From Dermacentor variabilis (lineage: Eukaryota; Arthropoda; Arachnida; Ixodida; Ixodidae): 64,000 bases of DNA. Shown in pieces: positions 47,036 through 59,440 of this stretch. Within the stretch, counting starts at the first letter, position 1. Each line of letters begins with the position of its first letter. The stretch covers positions 260,272,115 to 260,336,114 of the forward strand of contig NC_134568.1 in the NCBI RefSeq assembly GCF_050947875.1. Reading direction: 5' to 3'. The notes under the pieces are model-generated. The model was not told the DNA's origin. It saw only the letters and a program-made list of their open reading frames with translations, and did not search any database. The translations under genes were made by a program, and so were the position numbers.

Positions 47036-49220
47036 ATCATCATCATCATCAGCCTGGTTACGCCCACTGCAGGGCAAAGGCCTCTCCCATACTTCTCCAA
47101 CAACCCCGGTCATGTACTAATTGTGGCCATGTCGTCCCTGCAAACTTCTTAATCTCATCCGCCCACCTAACTTTCTGCCGCCCCCTGCTACGCTTCCCTT
47201 CCCTTGGGATCCAGTCCGTAACCCTTAATGACCATCGGTTATCTTCCCTCCTCATTACATGTCCTGCCCATGCCCATTTCTTTTTCTTGATTTCAACTAA
47301 GATGTCATTAACTCGCGTTTGTTCCCTCACCCAATCTGCTCTTTTCTTATCCCTTAACGTTACACCTATCATTCTTCTTTCCATAGCTCGTTGTGTCGTC
47401 CTCAATTTGAGTAGAACCCTTTTAGTAAGCCTCCAGGTTTCTGCCCCGTAGGTGAGTACTGGTAAGACACAGCTATTATATACTTTTCTCTTGAGGGATA
47501 ATGGCAACCTGCTGTTCATGATTTGGGAATGCCTGCCAAACGCACCCCAGCCCATTTTTATTCTTCGGATTATTTCCGTCTCATGATCCGGATCCGCCGT
47601 CACTACCTGCCCTAAGTAGATGTATTCCCTTACGACTTCCAGTGCCTCGCTGCCTATTGTAAATAGCTGTTCTCTCCCGAGACTGTTAAGCATTACTTTA
47701 GTTTTCTGCAGATTAATTTTTAGACCCACTCTTCTGCTTTGCCTCTCCAGGTCAGTGAGCATGCATTGCAATTGGTCTCCTGAGTTTAGTAAGGCAATAT
47801 CATCAGCGAATCGCAAGTTACTAAGGTATTCTCCATTAACTTTTATCCCCAATTCTTCCCAATGCAGGTCTCTGAATACCTCCTGTAAACACGCTGTGAA
47901 TAGCATTGGAGATATCGTATCTCCCTGCCTGACGCCTTTCTTTATTGGGATTTTGTTGCTTGCTTTATGGAGGACTGCGGTGGCTGTGGAGCCGCTATAG
48001 ATATCTTCCAGTATTTTTACATATGGCTCATCTACACCCTGATTCCGTAATGCCTCCATGACTGCTGAGGTTTCGACTGAATCAAACGCTTTCTCGTAAT
48101 CAATGAAAGCTATATATAAGGGTTGGTTATATTCTGCACATTTCTCTATCACTTGATTGATAGTGTGAATATGGTCTATTGTTGAGTAGCCTTTACGGAA
48201 TCCTGCCTGGTCCTTTGGTTGACAGAAGTCTAAGGTGTTCCTGATTCTATTTGCAATTACCTTAGTAAATACTTTGTAGGCAACGGACAGTAAGCTGGTC
48301 GGTCTATAATTTTTCAAGTCTTTGGCGTCCCCTTTCTTATGGATTAGGATTATGTTAGCGTTCTTCCAAGATTCCGGTACGCTCGAGGTCATGAGGCATT
48401 GCGTATACAGGGTGGCCAGTTTCTCTAGAACAATCTGTCCACCATCCTTCAACAAATCTGCTGTTACCTGATCCTCCCCAGCTGCCTTCCGCCTTTGCAT
48501 ATCTCCTAAGGCTTTCTTTACTTCTTCCGGCGTTACCTTCGGGATTTCGAATTCCTCTAGACTATTTTCTCTTCCATTATCGTCGTGGATGCCACTGGTA
48601 CTGTATAAATCTCTATAGAACTCCTCAGCCACTTGAACTATCTCATCCATATTAGTAATGATATTGCCGGCTTTGTCTCTTAACGCATACATCTGATTCT
48701 TGCCAATTCCTAGTTTCTTCTTCACTGTTTTTAGGCTTCCTCCGTTCCTGAGAGCATGTTCAATTCTATCCATATTATACTTCCTTATGTCAGCTGTCTT
48801 ACGCTTGTTGATTAACTTCGAAAGTTCTGCAAGTTCTATTCTAGCTGTAGGGTTAGATGCTTTCATACATTGGCGTTTCTTGATCAGATCTTTCGTCTCC
48901 TGCGATAGTTTGCGGGTATCCTGCCTAACGGAGTTACCACCGACTTCCATTGCACACTCCTTAATGATGCCCACAAGATTGTCGTTTATTGCTAAAACAC
49001 TAAGGTCCTCTTCCTGAGTTAAAGCTGAATACCTGTTCTGTAGCTTGATCTGGAATTCCTCTATTTTCCCTCTTACCGCTAACTCATTGATCGGCTTCTT
49101 ATGTACCAGTTTCATCCGTTCCCTCCTCAGGTCTAGGCTAATTCGAGTTCTTACCATCCTGTGGTCACTGCAGCGCAGCTTGCCGAGCACGTCCACATCT
49201 TGTATGATGCGAGGGTGCTT
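47036..49220 (-). mobile_element. RTE-clade LINE with long open reading frame (5' truncated)
   Basis: The minus-strand frame is open from the junction at about 49220 to a stop at 47058, some 720 codons. Domains in order: the end of the endonuclease (VLGKLRCSDHRMVRTRISLD), a charged linker, then an RTE reverse transcriptase with NYRPTSLLSVAYK, QAGFRKGYSTIDHI, FIDYEKAFDSVE, GVRQGDTISPMLF and catalytic FADD (47799-47810). The C-terminal part has LTYGAETWRLTKR, RADWVREQTRVNDI, AGHVMRREDNRW and GRQKVRWADEIKKF. After FADDIALL one Ser codon found in the copy at 16146 is missing, without frame change. Most of the endonuclease is gone, so the copy is inactive alone. The element ends GTAACCAGGCTGATGATGATG; the short GAT tail is at 47036-47050. 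Confidence 0.92.
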
Positions 49221-49410
49221 CAGATCAATTTCGACCTCATGGGGTTCCTTAACGAGCACCTAAACTTAAATACACGAGCGTTTTCTTCTTTTTCTTCCTT
49301 CCTTTCTTTTTTTTCATTACGCCCCAACGATATGAGATCCACCGCGGCAGGGAATTGAACCCGCGACCACGTTTTCAGCAGTATACAACACCAACAACCA
49401 AAGAGGCAAC
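49221..49410 (-). mobile_element. Truncated Ruka SINE fused to the RTE LINE
   Basis: On the minus strand a Ruka head is seen with B-box region GGTCGCGGGTTCAATTCCC (49350-49369). The body then reads GTTTAGGTGCTCGTTAAGGA and CCCCATGAGGTCGAAATT and stops in mid-body. The next base belongs to the RTE LINE (CTGAAGCACCCTCGCATC). Both parts have the same orientation. The RTE frame is open back through this SINE sequence, starting at a GTG near 49259. Confidence 0.82.
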
Positions 49411-51129
49411 ACGGTGGGTTTGATAAGCAATTTGTCTGTGCCATTAGTTACCGCTATATTACACGCACGGTGGTAAGCTTGGTCGTTGCCCGATTGGCAG
49501 GGCACTACAGATCTAGTGACATTACTCCTGTTTCACACAATATTCACTATATGACTGGTTTTCTTTTTCTAAGCTGGCGTGTGTTTTGTGGGCCTACATG
49601 GAGGGCTCTCACCTTGAGTACGCGTTTAGCTGCTTGTTCTTTACGTGTAAGTTGCCCTGATTATGGAGTATGGAGCAGGACGGAGCCCCCCTCCCCCCCC
49701 CCCCCCCCAAAAAAAAAAGGTTCTCCGTCCGGCCAGCGGCCCGGAGTTCACAAGAGCTAACACAGCGTTGTATTCTGGCGGGCAACAGGACGCGGCACTC
49801 GACCGGGAGCCACCGCAGATTGCCGTTCGCGCCTGAGGCGGCCCTCCGCCTCCGACTCCCGCGCGCGTGTGGACACTGCGGTGCGCTGCAGGTGGTGCAG
49901 GAGAGTTTATACACTCTCTCGGGTTGCGCCGATCTCGACGAGCCGGCAGATGCGTCATTCAAAGCGGCCGCGGTGCCACCCGACCTCGAGCACAGACCGA
50001 ATGGGGGTGTGCCCCTCTACAGAGACCAATGCGGAGCGCGTTGGCGCGGTCGACTTCGGCTTCGCTGCGGGCTGCATTTTGAACCATGCGGAGAGCGCGC
50101 GATGGAAAACAAGCCGCCCGCGTGCAGCCACTCGCACGCGTACTCCTGCGTCCAGCGTCGAAAGTCCATGCAACTGAGCGGCACGCATGTCATCGCTGCA
50201 CGAACAGATCATTGTGGTACGTTATTTTTTTTCTCCCCATTTTTTTTCTTTTCTTTTTTCTTTCTTTTGTTTCTTTTCTTTTTTATATAGTCAGGAGTTC
50301 GACGAATTCTCGTAAGGTCAGCTAGCATGTTATTAAAGGTGAAAAATCAAGGGCACTGACCAAGTGAACTATACTATTATTTGACGTTTCGGGAAACCAT
50401 ACGGAGGGGGGTGGGGGGGAGAGGGGGTTATTGTTAACAATGCAGCGGACAGTGTCGTAGTCAGTTTATATGCGTAGCACGTGACATAATGAGCGGAGAT
50501 AAACTTCAGGCGTAGTATCCTCGGTTCGGTTGATAGCGTTAGGTGTCCCCTGTACTAGCAATGATTCCAGCTTGTTAACACTTTCTTTTGTTTTGCCATA
50601 ATTGACGCTTTATACCATTTTACGTAATTTCACTCGTGCACGGTCAAATTATATTCGGGTGCCCCACTTACGGCGACCCTTGTAGCCCGTAGCGTAGCTT
50701 TGGAATATACCTCAGCAATTATTATGATCAACGGTGGTGAAACGAAAGAAGTCGCTGAACCCAACATGAAGTGGACTTGTCTTCACGAAGGCCTCGGGGA
50801 TTCGCCTTTGTCAGGGAGGCTCAGCGGTCTTGAAGGCAAGCTCACGAGCCGAAAGTTCGCTCTAGCGACACCATCCTTCGTTCGACCACTGCTGATCAGC
50901 CGTCCCCCCCATATTCCTGTGATTTCTAAGTAATTATTATTTATATTCGTCACAGTCAGCTTAATTACACTGGAATCCCCACGCTCGTCGCGTATATTCT
51001 TTTTCTTTTTTTTAGACCGCAACTTTCTTTGTGAATATTCCCTGATTTTCCTGACCGTGGCTGCTGAGTGCTGCTGCTGCCTTGCTGAATGGCTCACACT
51101 TTAAAGAAACACTTAAAGAAAAGTAGAGT
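49411..51129. other. No gene supported; GC-rich island at about 49760-50180
   Basis: A C16-A10 run lies at 49693-49718. The following GC/CpG-rich stretch is open in plus frames (49670-50290, 206 codons; for example RACGHCGALQVVQESLYTL) and also in minus frames. I recognise no family. T-rich and GGGGGAG-rich low-complexity tracts follow (50223-50285, 50404-50427). Confidence 0.35.
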
Positions 51130-51230
51130 TACGTGCCCGATGGTGTGATTAAACCTCGCTTCCCTGGCACAGCAGCCCGATGCTCTCACCAGTAGGGTAT
51201 ATACCGTACAGTCGCGATCCTTTTGAGCGT
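51130..51230 (-). repeat. Possible tRNA-derived SINE relic
   Basis: Minus strand reads CTACTGGTGAGAGCATCGGG and GAGGTTTAATCACACCATCG, an A-box/B-box-like pair 35-40 bases apart with a decayed B box. The body is not recognised. Confidence 0.4.
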
Positions 51231-51361
51231 GAACACGGGAGTGCGTGGCTTTCCGTACTACCAGCGCAGTTTAGCGGCGGCGCCGAGAAGCAGCACGCAT
51301 GCGCAGTGTCATCATCGACCTGTCGGGACTGTGAGGCGTTCAGGCGTACGTTCCTATGACA

Positions 51362-54300
51362 AGATCAGAATCAGGATCGGTTTTTATTGACATCATTAGA
51401 AAGATTACAAGTTGTTAATATTCAGAAGGAAGTCCCGAAGTCAAAGACTGCGATGGGACCTCCTTTACAAAGTAAACGTAATAAAAAAAAAGTACAGCAC
51501 TTTCAACAAATTGTTAACATAGAAAAATTACAGGTTTTAGTATGAAGAGCATGATTGAATAATTACATATGCATAAATGTCATGAAAAAAAGCACTGTAA
51601 CACAATCTCGTTGACAACTGATAAAGTAACAGCGTAGATGACGTGACGAACACAGTATAATTTGCAAACTCGAATGTATATGTGAGGCATAAACAGAAAC
51701 CTAACGATATGGCAATGAAAATGAAATGAAGGCACCCGGAAAGAATGGTTGTGAGTATGGACTAGGCATCAGTATTCGACAGAATGTAATCATTAATTGT
51801 TTCTTGAATTCGTGAATTCTAAATGTTTTTATGTATAATGTTAGTGTGTTCCAGAATGCGAGAGATGAAAAATGGACGCTCTGTTTGCCATAATTAGTAT
51901 GTATTTTAGGTAAATGAAGTTTCTATTTAACAAAAAGGTACCTAGATTATATTTAACGAGTTGTGTGACTGTAAGAATGTGATTAGTTCGTAAAAGATAT
52001 GAGGCATTGTTGTTATATGGGCTAAATGTAATTATCCTAATAGCCCTATTCTGTAGGATTTACAATGAGTTTAAATGGGTTACGTAAGTGTTTCACCAGC
52101 AAGTAACGCAGTAGTTAATGTGTGAATGAATAAATGAGAAGTATAGTGATAGTAATATTTGATGGTCAAATATGTTTTGTGCTTTTAGAAGTGCCCTAAT
52201 CCCGTAGGTAATCTTCTGTTTTAGTTTGGTTAAGTGCTCAATAAATTTAAGACGTTTGTCTACTTCTATGCCAAGATAATTACATGAAAAACTTGCACGG
52301 ACAGGACTTCCACCCAGCAAGATAGGAGGAATGGAGTGAAGTGTTCGTTGGTGAGAAGTGAATACGATAATTTTGTTTTCGACGGGTTTATCTGTAGCTG
52401 GCTAGTATGACACCACTCCAGCAGGCTGTGTAAATCGCCATTAAGGTTAGAAACTAAGGTTGTAATACATTTATTGGAATTAACAATAGTAGTATCATCT
52501 GCATAAAGTATACATTTCGAAGAGGACAGGCAGTTAGACAGATCACTGAGGTATAATAAAAATAAAAGCGGACCCAATATGGAACACTGGGGCACGCCAA
52601 TATTAGTGAACATGGTTTTAGAATGAACGCCTGAAATTGTTACTACCTGCATTCTGTCTGTTAAGTAATTTTGTAGTAACAAGAGTGCTGGACCGGTAAC
52701 TCCCAATGATTCAAGCTTACGAAATAAGATGCTGTGATTTATTTTCTCAAACGCTTTGCTTAAATCTACAAATACTGAAGCTGCATAATTCGCTTCATCG
52801 ATAGCGAGCTTTAGTTGATCGGTTAGAGCAACGAGAGCCAGTTCGGTCGAGTAACCCGAGCGAAAGCCGTATTGGAATGGCGAGAGAATGTTAAATTTTG
52901 TAAGGTAATTAGTTAAACGTTTTTCTATCAGCTTTTCAATTACCTTACTAAAGAAAGGTAATACACAGATGGGGCGATAATTGGAAATTAAAGAGTGGTC
53001 ACCTTTCTTAAGAATTGGGGTGATCTTGCCTTGTTTTAGTTCTTGTGGCAAACTGCCTGATTTAAACATGAAGTTCATTATGTCTGCAAGGACATCACTT
53101 ATCAAGGGTGCAATTAATTTTATATGGGAAGGGTGTAATTTATCGATGCCGGCGCCGGTTATTTTAATGTTGTTTATAATGTTTAGAACTTCCTGGGATG
53201 TAGTTGGAAATAAAAAGAATGTGGCAGGCGCTGGGGTACGGGATTGTCATGCGCAGGTGACTGTAGCTCACTGCTAAAGAAGAAATCAGAAAACGCATCA
53301 GCTATTTCTTTGGCGGTCTTGTATACCATACACTGAGAAGCAATTTCTGTTATATCTTCGCGATTATTTGCCCTGTTTAAGGAGGAGTTAACAATTTCCC
53401 ATTTCTTTTTTTTTACGTTTTTGAAGTGTTCCAAAATTTTTCTTTCGTACCATGTTTTTTTAGCTTTTTTCAATGTGGCAGAAAGCTGGTTAGAAAACTT
53501 TTTGTACCGAATGGCTAAATTCTTGTTAAATGGTTGTCGTTTGGTTTTCTTATAAAGATTATCCTTTTTGCGCATTAAAGCTAAGAGCTTATCTGTTATC
53601 CATGGATTTTGAGGCGACGCGTATTTCTTTTTTCATTTAACTTGAACGGAATGATGATCAAAACATGCCTTAACCATAGAGAAAAACAGTGCAAATGCTT
53701 TTTGTGGATCATTTGTAGAAAAGATGGGGGACCAGTCAAGGTTGGACGCGGCGTCAAGGAATGATTGTTTGTCTAGTATAAACTTCGTGTACGTGATTTT
53801 TTCCGAGCCATGAGTATAGTGAAAGCTTAAGAATATAGGATAGTGATCAGTCATGTCGGTCATTATAACACCTGCGTCTAGTGGATATGCCAAATTTGAT
53901 AATGCATAGTCAGTTAATGTACCTATGGGGTGGTTAGCACATCGTGTCGGTATCTTAATTGAACGTTCATAACCCAAGCTGTTAAAACAATCAGAATAAT
54001 GTAAACCATTAGTAGACGTACTATCAGCGAGGTTAATGTTTATGTCGCCTATAATTATTACATTTTTGTTTTCATCTGCTAGCAGTCCCATGACGTTATG
54101 GAGAGCAGTACAGAAATCTACTGCTGATGACGAGGGTGAACGATATATGCAACCACTTAGTAGGTCATTGTTGTCTATGTTGAGGAAGTCATTTTTAAGT
54201 TCAATCGAAACGTCTTCATAATTAGTTGCGTTAAGTTCAAGATCGTTCCTTCCACTGTAAGTAATATCTGAATAGATATACAGCGCTGCGTCGCCATGGT

Positions 54301-54392
54301 TGCTGAACAGACGATTGGGGTATTCAGGAACAAAACTATAAAAACAGAAAAGGTGTTTATCGTGGTCACTCAACCAAGTTTCAGATACTTAA
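51362..54392 (-). mobile_element. CR1/L2-like LINE, endonuclease to 3' end (5' truncated, a few inactivating changes)
   Basis: On the minus strand the frame opens in an apurinic-type endonuclease (SETWLSDHDKHLFCFYSF, SGCIYRSPSSS, NVIIIGDININL, DMTDHYPIFLSF). A TGA at 53630-53632 follows VQVK, and the same frame resumes with KKKYASPQNPWITDKLL and a Lys-rich linker. A frameshift lies near 53220 (DNPVPQ to APATFFLF). The RT follows: SGSLPQELKQGKITPILKKG, NYRPICVLPFFSKVIEKLI, QYGFRSGYSTELAL, FVDLSKAFEKINH, GVPQCSILGPLLFLLYLSDL and YADD (52494-52505). A second frameshift near 52320 leads to RASFSCNYLGIEVDKRL, IRALLKAQNIFDHQILLSL and a C-terminal tail to about 52000; a 3' UTR runs on to the A-rich end near 51370. 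G to C in GVPQC and D to E in AFEK are further departures from the usual motifs. The clade is from motif style only. Confidence 0.85.
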
Positions 54393-54451
54393 CAGCCTCG
54401 TCCTAGAAAAGGCTGTTACGGTAAGCCTGGACCTTAACCTGTCGTGTGAGA

Positions 54452-54900
54452 AGCGTTCAAGCGGATGTCCCCATGTCAACATAATTGCCCTCTTCTCCGA
54501 AGCTCCCGAGCTGGCACAAAGGAATGGACGAAGAGACGACAAACCGAAGGGCGGGAGGCCGTCAACGACAGAGCCTGACGAGTGCACTAATGCTGTCACA
54601 GGTCCCCGGGAAGACGTCGGCAACCACAAGACCGCAAGGGGTCATTAAGGCCGTCTTAGCCCCCGTATGATCGACCTATCAAGTCTGGAAGCATTCAAGC
54701 GGGCGTCCCCATGTCAATATAATTGCCCTCTTCTACGAAACGGCGTCACCACTTTTTTCCCGAGCTGGCACAAAAGGATGGGGGAAGAGAAGGCAAACCG
54801 AAGGTCAAGAGCTCAACGGCAGCAGCTGATGAAAGCACTAATACTTCCTCACGCTCCCGGCGAAGACGTCGACGATCACAAGACCGCCAGCGGTTATTTG
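54452..54900. repeat. Tandem duplication, period about 238 bp
   Basis: Unit 1 (54452-54689) and unit 2 (54690-54900) both begin AGC(G/A)TTCAAGCGG and share CGTCCCCATGTCAA, ATAATTGCCCTCTTCT, CCCGAGCTGGCACAAA, GAAGACGTCG and CACAAGACCGC. Unit 2 has an extra CGGCGTCACCACTTTTTT-like insert. It begins 60 bp from the truncated 5' end of the LINE. No coding signal. Confidence 0.85.
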
Positions 54901-56990
54901 GATTATGCGAACGGAAACTCACAGTTTTTCCACACTGCAGAAAACGCCTTTCTCTGATGCTGTGAAAGATTGAGGATTTTATACTTTTACTGGCTTCATT
55001 AAGACCTAGTCACAAGTCTGCGCAGCAACTGTATGTTGCAGCGCTCAACCAAACCGGCATGTGCCGCCGAGCTGATTAGTGTTTGGACGTCATAATTACA
55101 AGCAACACGCGTCAAAACTCAATGAACTCGTTCAACCGAGGCGGATTGCCTAAGTCTATGCGGAAAGTCTGCATTTGGTATGCAGCTACTGTGAGAACAT
55201 TACGACAACCGCACAATGGCGATAAAAGGGGCAGCGCAGCGGAATGTTTTAAATTTTCTTTGGCTTGAAAAATGGTACCGCCACCGTGCGGGTTTTACAG
55301 AAGCTAGAACAGTTAATAGTCGCACACGTGGCGCTTATTTGGCCGACTCCCTTACTGTGTCCCTGTAGCGGCTGGAACAAAAATAAACCATCGTTCATAA
55401 AGAGAATTCGCTTATTTTTCCTGCTGTCCTTATCGCTAAGCACAAATTATTTAGTGCGATTGCATCAAACTGAATTAAAGCGCTTACGTCGCCAGTGAAA
55501 TAATTGCAAACACATGTAACGGCATTGCTTGTTTATTATAAATATAGGACAAGAACTGTAGGCGCCTACTGAGGGAGAGGGGTAGGGCTCAGGGCCCGAG
55601 TCCCCTCCGGAGTTTTCGGCGGGGGGGGCTTAGCCCCGCCCCGGGCGATGCCGCAGCCCCCTCCCTCCCCCACCCCCGCAAACACACCTAACGCGCATTT
55701 ACCAGAACTTTGTCACCCACATCATATGGAGATCTTTTTGACTTGCGTCGACCTTTTCACTTGAAACTTTACTGGGGCTGATAGCTTACTGCATCATTGT
55801 TGGCGCCGACGCGCATGGCTTTTAATTCATCCTTTCGCTTTACTTCTGCAAATCCTGACAATAGGAAAACCCGCGAATTAGAAGCACATGCGGTGGCTGC
55901 CTCATCCATATTTTCTCACTTCAACATTGTTTTAGATGTCCACTGTAAGTACGATGAACATACACAATATATTTAAATATACACACAGGACAAAGTTTAT
56001 TATATTTTTGAAAGACATCGACGTAGCCAATTAAAAATTATTTCTAAAGGTATGGATAGCCTATGCCTAGAGAATAAATATGTTGCGGTACGTTCACCAC
56101 GCTTCGAATTGGTTTGGGCGCTTTTTTGGCCGTGAAAAAAACCTACTGATTTCAGTGGCCCCTTCGGCAGAGTCCTTTATCAATGGCGTGTGGAATGCAC
56201 GTGAATGTTGTGTGTCTCAGTATTGCTTCTCTTTCCAGTAAGCAGTGCTAACGACTCAGGAAAAAAAACATTTCTAATAATTTACAACATTTAGTGGGGA
56301 TGGAACATCGTCAGTTGCTAATAATAAATTAACTAATATACACTAAGATTTAAAAAAAATAGAAATGCGTTACTCGAAGATAATCTAGTGCATATTGTTT
56401 AGAGTACAGTGGAGTAGCTGCCAGTAATTTTTTACTGAGATTGAATTAGGCAATCGTAATTAATTATCTAACTCGAGACGTATTATCCTAATTATCAAAG
56501 CGTCAATAAGGCATTTGAAGGCACAGCCAAGGGACATGTAACTGTGGTACTTTCAGCGACGTACTAATTGCGTACTAAATTTTTCCCGACTGACAAACCC
56601 CGCGAAATAGGGAGAATACTACGTGGCTGCGTTCCCACCCGGATCATAAAGCACCGCCCTCGAACAGGCTCTATCTGAGTTATACAGAATGAAATAAAGG
56701 AAATAAAGAAAAATATCGTGATCGAGCTAGTGCCTTATCTGCCGCACCCCGGCCGAAGTAACACGTCGCGTTTGGTGTTAGTTGGAAACAAGCTGTGATA
56801 GCTGTTGTCTTAGCGTAGATAAGGTGCACGGATTCTTTTTTTTTTTTTTTTGCCACAGAACTTATCACAACAAAAGTGAATTGACAACGTCAGTGCAAAG
56901 GTTTACAGGGGCGTTTTGCTTCGTCCCAGTCGCCATGTCTTTCTCATTGATCAGAAGGTAAACATAATCATGGCAACTAGAGGAAGGCCG

Positions 56991-56993
<3 letters not shown>
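54901..56993. other. No gene seen; G/C-rich block at 55570-55680
   Basis: The block contains a GGCGGGG...GGGGCTTAGCCCCGCC hairpin-like run between AT-rich flanks. The rest is unassigned. Confidence 0.4.

Positions 56994-57045
<52 letters not shown>
56994..57045. repeat. (AT)n microsatellite
   Basis: About 26 AT units, uninterrupted. Confidence 0.97.
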
Positions 57046-57047
<2 letters not shown>

Positions 57048-57140
57048 AGTTCGGAAAGCACGTCGGGCCCCAGGCACCCCCCCGGAAAAATGAAGACTAT
57101 CCGTCTATGACAAGAACAGTTTAAATTTACCAATTTTTAC

Positions 57141-58140
57141 TTGTGCAATAAACCCGTTTCTATAGAGACACTCGCTGCTGCAGCAATTGAATGGATGTTC
57201 GAAAGTTACCACTGCGAGGGACAACACATTCTACCGTTGTGTTATAGGCCCATCGCAGCCCTCCCGGCTCGGGGAGTGTGCCCTTTTTGTGGCGGTCGTG
57301 AGGATTCTGTTCATATCTTTACGCAGTTTTTGCTTTCCGCAGCTCTTCTACAACGGATAGTTAGTCTTGTTAGTCTCCCAAGTGTTCCATGTGAGACTGT
57401 TCGATTTTTGCACCCTTTGTTTACCCAGGCGATCAATCAGTTCGTGCTTCTTCTTGTCGAGTGCTCATACCAAGCCTGGTCGTCACGCTGTGATGCGGTT
57501 CTCGGGGGGCGGGCGCTGTGCCTTCACGAGGAGCTTGCGAAAGCACTGAAGGAGGTCTGGTTCCATCTCACCCGGGAGCGGCATCACTTGGGCGGCAAAA
57601 AGTTTCTCGAAGTGGGGGCTTAGCCTGCCGTGATTTTTGAGGAGTCAGATGGAAAGCTCTCCGTTAAGTTATGATGCGTGCTCCTAAGGTCGCTCGACTT
57701 GGCTGTGTGTGCCAGTCGATCCACGGGGTTTTGTTTGGCTCAGTGGAACCCAGAGCCGGAGCCGGTCGTGGTGCACCCCCGTGTGGTCGCGCTGCCCCGC
57801 GGATGGCTTTGGTGCTCTCCATGGTTGTGTGCCTTGACCTCTTTTGCGTCAAGGCAGTCCGAGGGTCTGTCATGCTCGTGTCCTGTTAGACCGGCATGGC
57901 TGTTTGTGCGTTGAGTGCAGTAGCTCAGTCGCGCTGCAACACAGCAACCCCCCTGTCCGGGAAGGACCGTTAGCCCGAACCAAAGCCCCCCGCCCAGTCA
58001 ACCCGGGTAGAGGGGGAGTGCCGGGGCCAATGTACCGAATAATGTTGGGTTGATGAGTACATGTAAGCTCTGGGACGCGGCACCTCCAGGTGCCAAGTCC
58101 TCTTCCCATCTGACAATAGCACCAATGAAGTGAATACAAT
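57141..58140 (+). pseudogene. LINE C-terminal region and 3' UTR (5' truncated)
   Basis: The frame 57141-57623 is open for 160 codons and encodes a zinc module (RGVCPFCGGREDSVHIF) followed by VRFLHPLFTQAINQFVLLLV and ECSYQAWSSRCDAVLGGRAL, a block I associate with the C-terminus of a tick LINE. The GC-rich 500-bp sequence after the stop (TGTGCCTTGACCTCTTTTGC, AACCCGGGTAGAGGGGGAG) is its 3' UTR, ending near CACCAATGAAGTGAATACAA. No RT is present. The reading of the last third (VWFHLTRERHH) may be frameshifted. Confidence 0.65.
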
Positions 58141-58556
58141 TTTTTCTACTTTTTATCGCCATCACGATGCCGGCTTCGTCGTCGTTTCATGATTCTTGCA
58201 GTGACGACCCACCTCACCCGGTCGAGATCGTATCAGCAGTGCGTCTGGCGTGCGAAATTTCTACCTTCGCGCGCAGTGCGCCACGCAAGCACGCGCGTGT
58301 CGTCTGCTATACGCGTGCCGCAACAGGAGAGCCGTAGGCTTCAAGATCGCTAACAATGTTGAACTTTCAATTACGTTCCACACGATGTATACGTAAACTT
58401 GAAACTATGCTATTATTTGCCGGTGTTCTGAAGATCATTGTTGGTCTGTAGCTAATCTATTGCCAGGCATGCGCATTATACTTGTGGTATATATATTTGT
58501 TCACATTACCACTTTGGTCAGGGCAGCTGTTGAACCTCATCATGGCCCGTGTTCCT
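58141..58556. other. No gene seen
   Basis: Flank between the LINE 3' end and the transposase relic; no terminal repeat matched to the right flank. Confidence 0.4.
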
Positions 58557-59440
58557 AACGAGAGAGGAGAGATAGAGTCCAACTTGCTCTCAAGGAATAT
58601 TCCCTTTGCTCTATCAGTGCCCTGGGGCAGAGGCCGCTAAAGACTGTCACTAGGATTATCCAAGCGTTGAGCAAGGGAAGCCGCATTTTTGACGCGTCAC
58701 ATAGGCGTCGACCAAGGGCAACGACGGATGAGAAGGACACGCTTGTGGTAGCTGCAGTCGTGGAGAACCCGTTTAAGTCTGCGACGGAAGTGCGGGAGCT
58801 GCTGCATGTGGACGCTTCTGTTGGCATACCGCGACGCCTCACAAGTGCTGGTCCGCAAAGTTCCGTGGTTGCTCAAAAGCCCGTCCTCACTGCTTCGAAC
58901 AAGGCGTTACGACTGCAATTTTCCGAAGCGCACGCCTCGTGGACTTCCGATGACTTGGGTCGAGTATTCTTCTCGGACGACTGAACATGTTAACACGTCA
59001 AAACCAACGCGTGCGAGTGCGGCGAGCAAGAGGGACATGGTAACAACTTTTTCTGAACGGACTTCATTTTGTGTGAAGGACTGAATTTAAAATGATTTCT
59101 ATGCAGTTACGAGCCAGCCAATGTGTAGGAAGTCGCCGGGAACGGACGGACCTACGTGGACACGTGGGGCGCGGTGTCAATGCGGCGTCTCGGGCCTCTA
59201 CACCGCATGGAGGGCGCTCTTAATTCGCAGAGCTGCTGTAGCGAAATCTTGGACGACGTGCTTTTCTTTCACACCCACACCGCTTTCCCAAATGCTGATT
59301 TTGTGTTCCCACATGACCGTGCGTGGGTGCACACTGCGACGGTTGAGAAAGAGCACCTAAAAACTCGTAGGGTCCATCTGCTCCCCTGACAGGCGAATGG
59401 CGCTGACATGAACACCTGCGAAAATGTGTGAGGGCACATA
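58557..59440 (+). pseudogene. Tc1/mariner-type transposase, decayed
   Basis: After a frame change near 58640 the sequence reads QRPLKTVTRIIQALSKGSRI and RRRPRATTDEKDTLVVAAVV (DNA-binding helices of the Tc1 type), then VAQKPVLTASNKALRLQF and VFFSDD (first catalytic Asp of the FSDE-type motif). After a stop-rich stretch: VDTWGAVSMRRLGPLHRMEG, FVFPHDRAWVHTA (second Asp, compare QDNAPIH) and ADMNTCENV (compare PDLNPIENVW, third acidic residue). Stops and shifts make it non-functional. I find no inverted terminal repeats. Confidence 0.75.
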
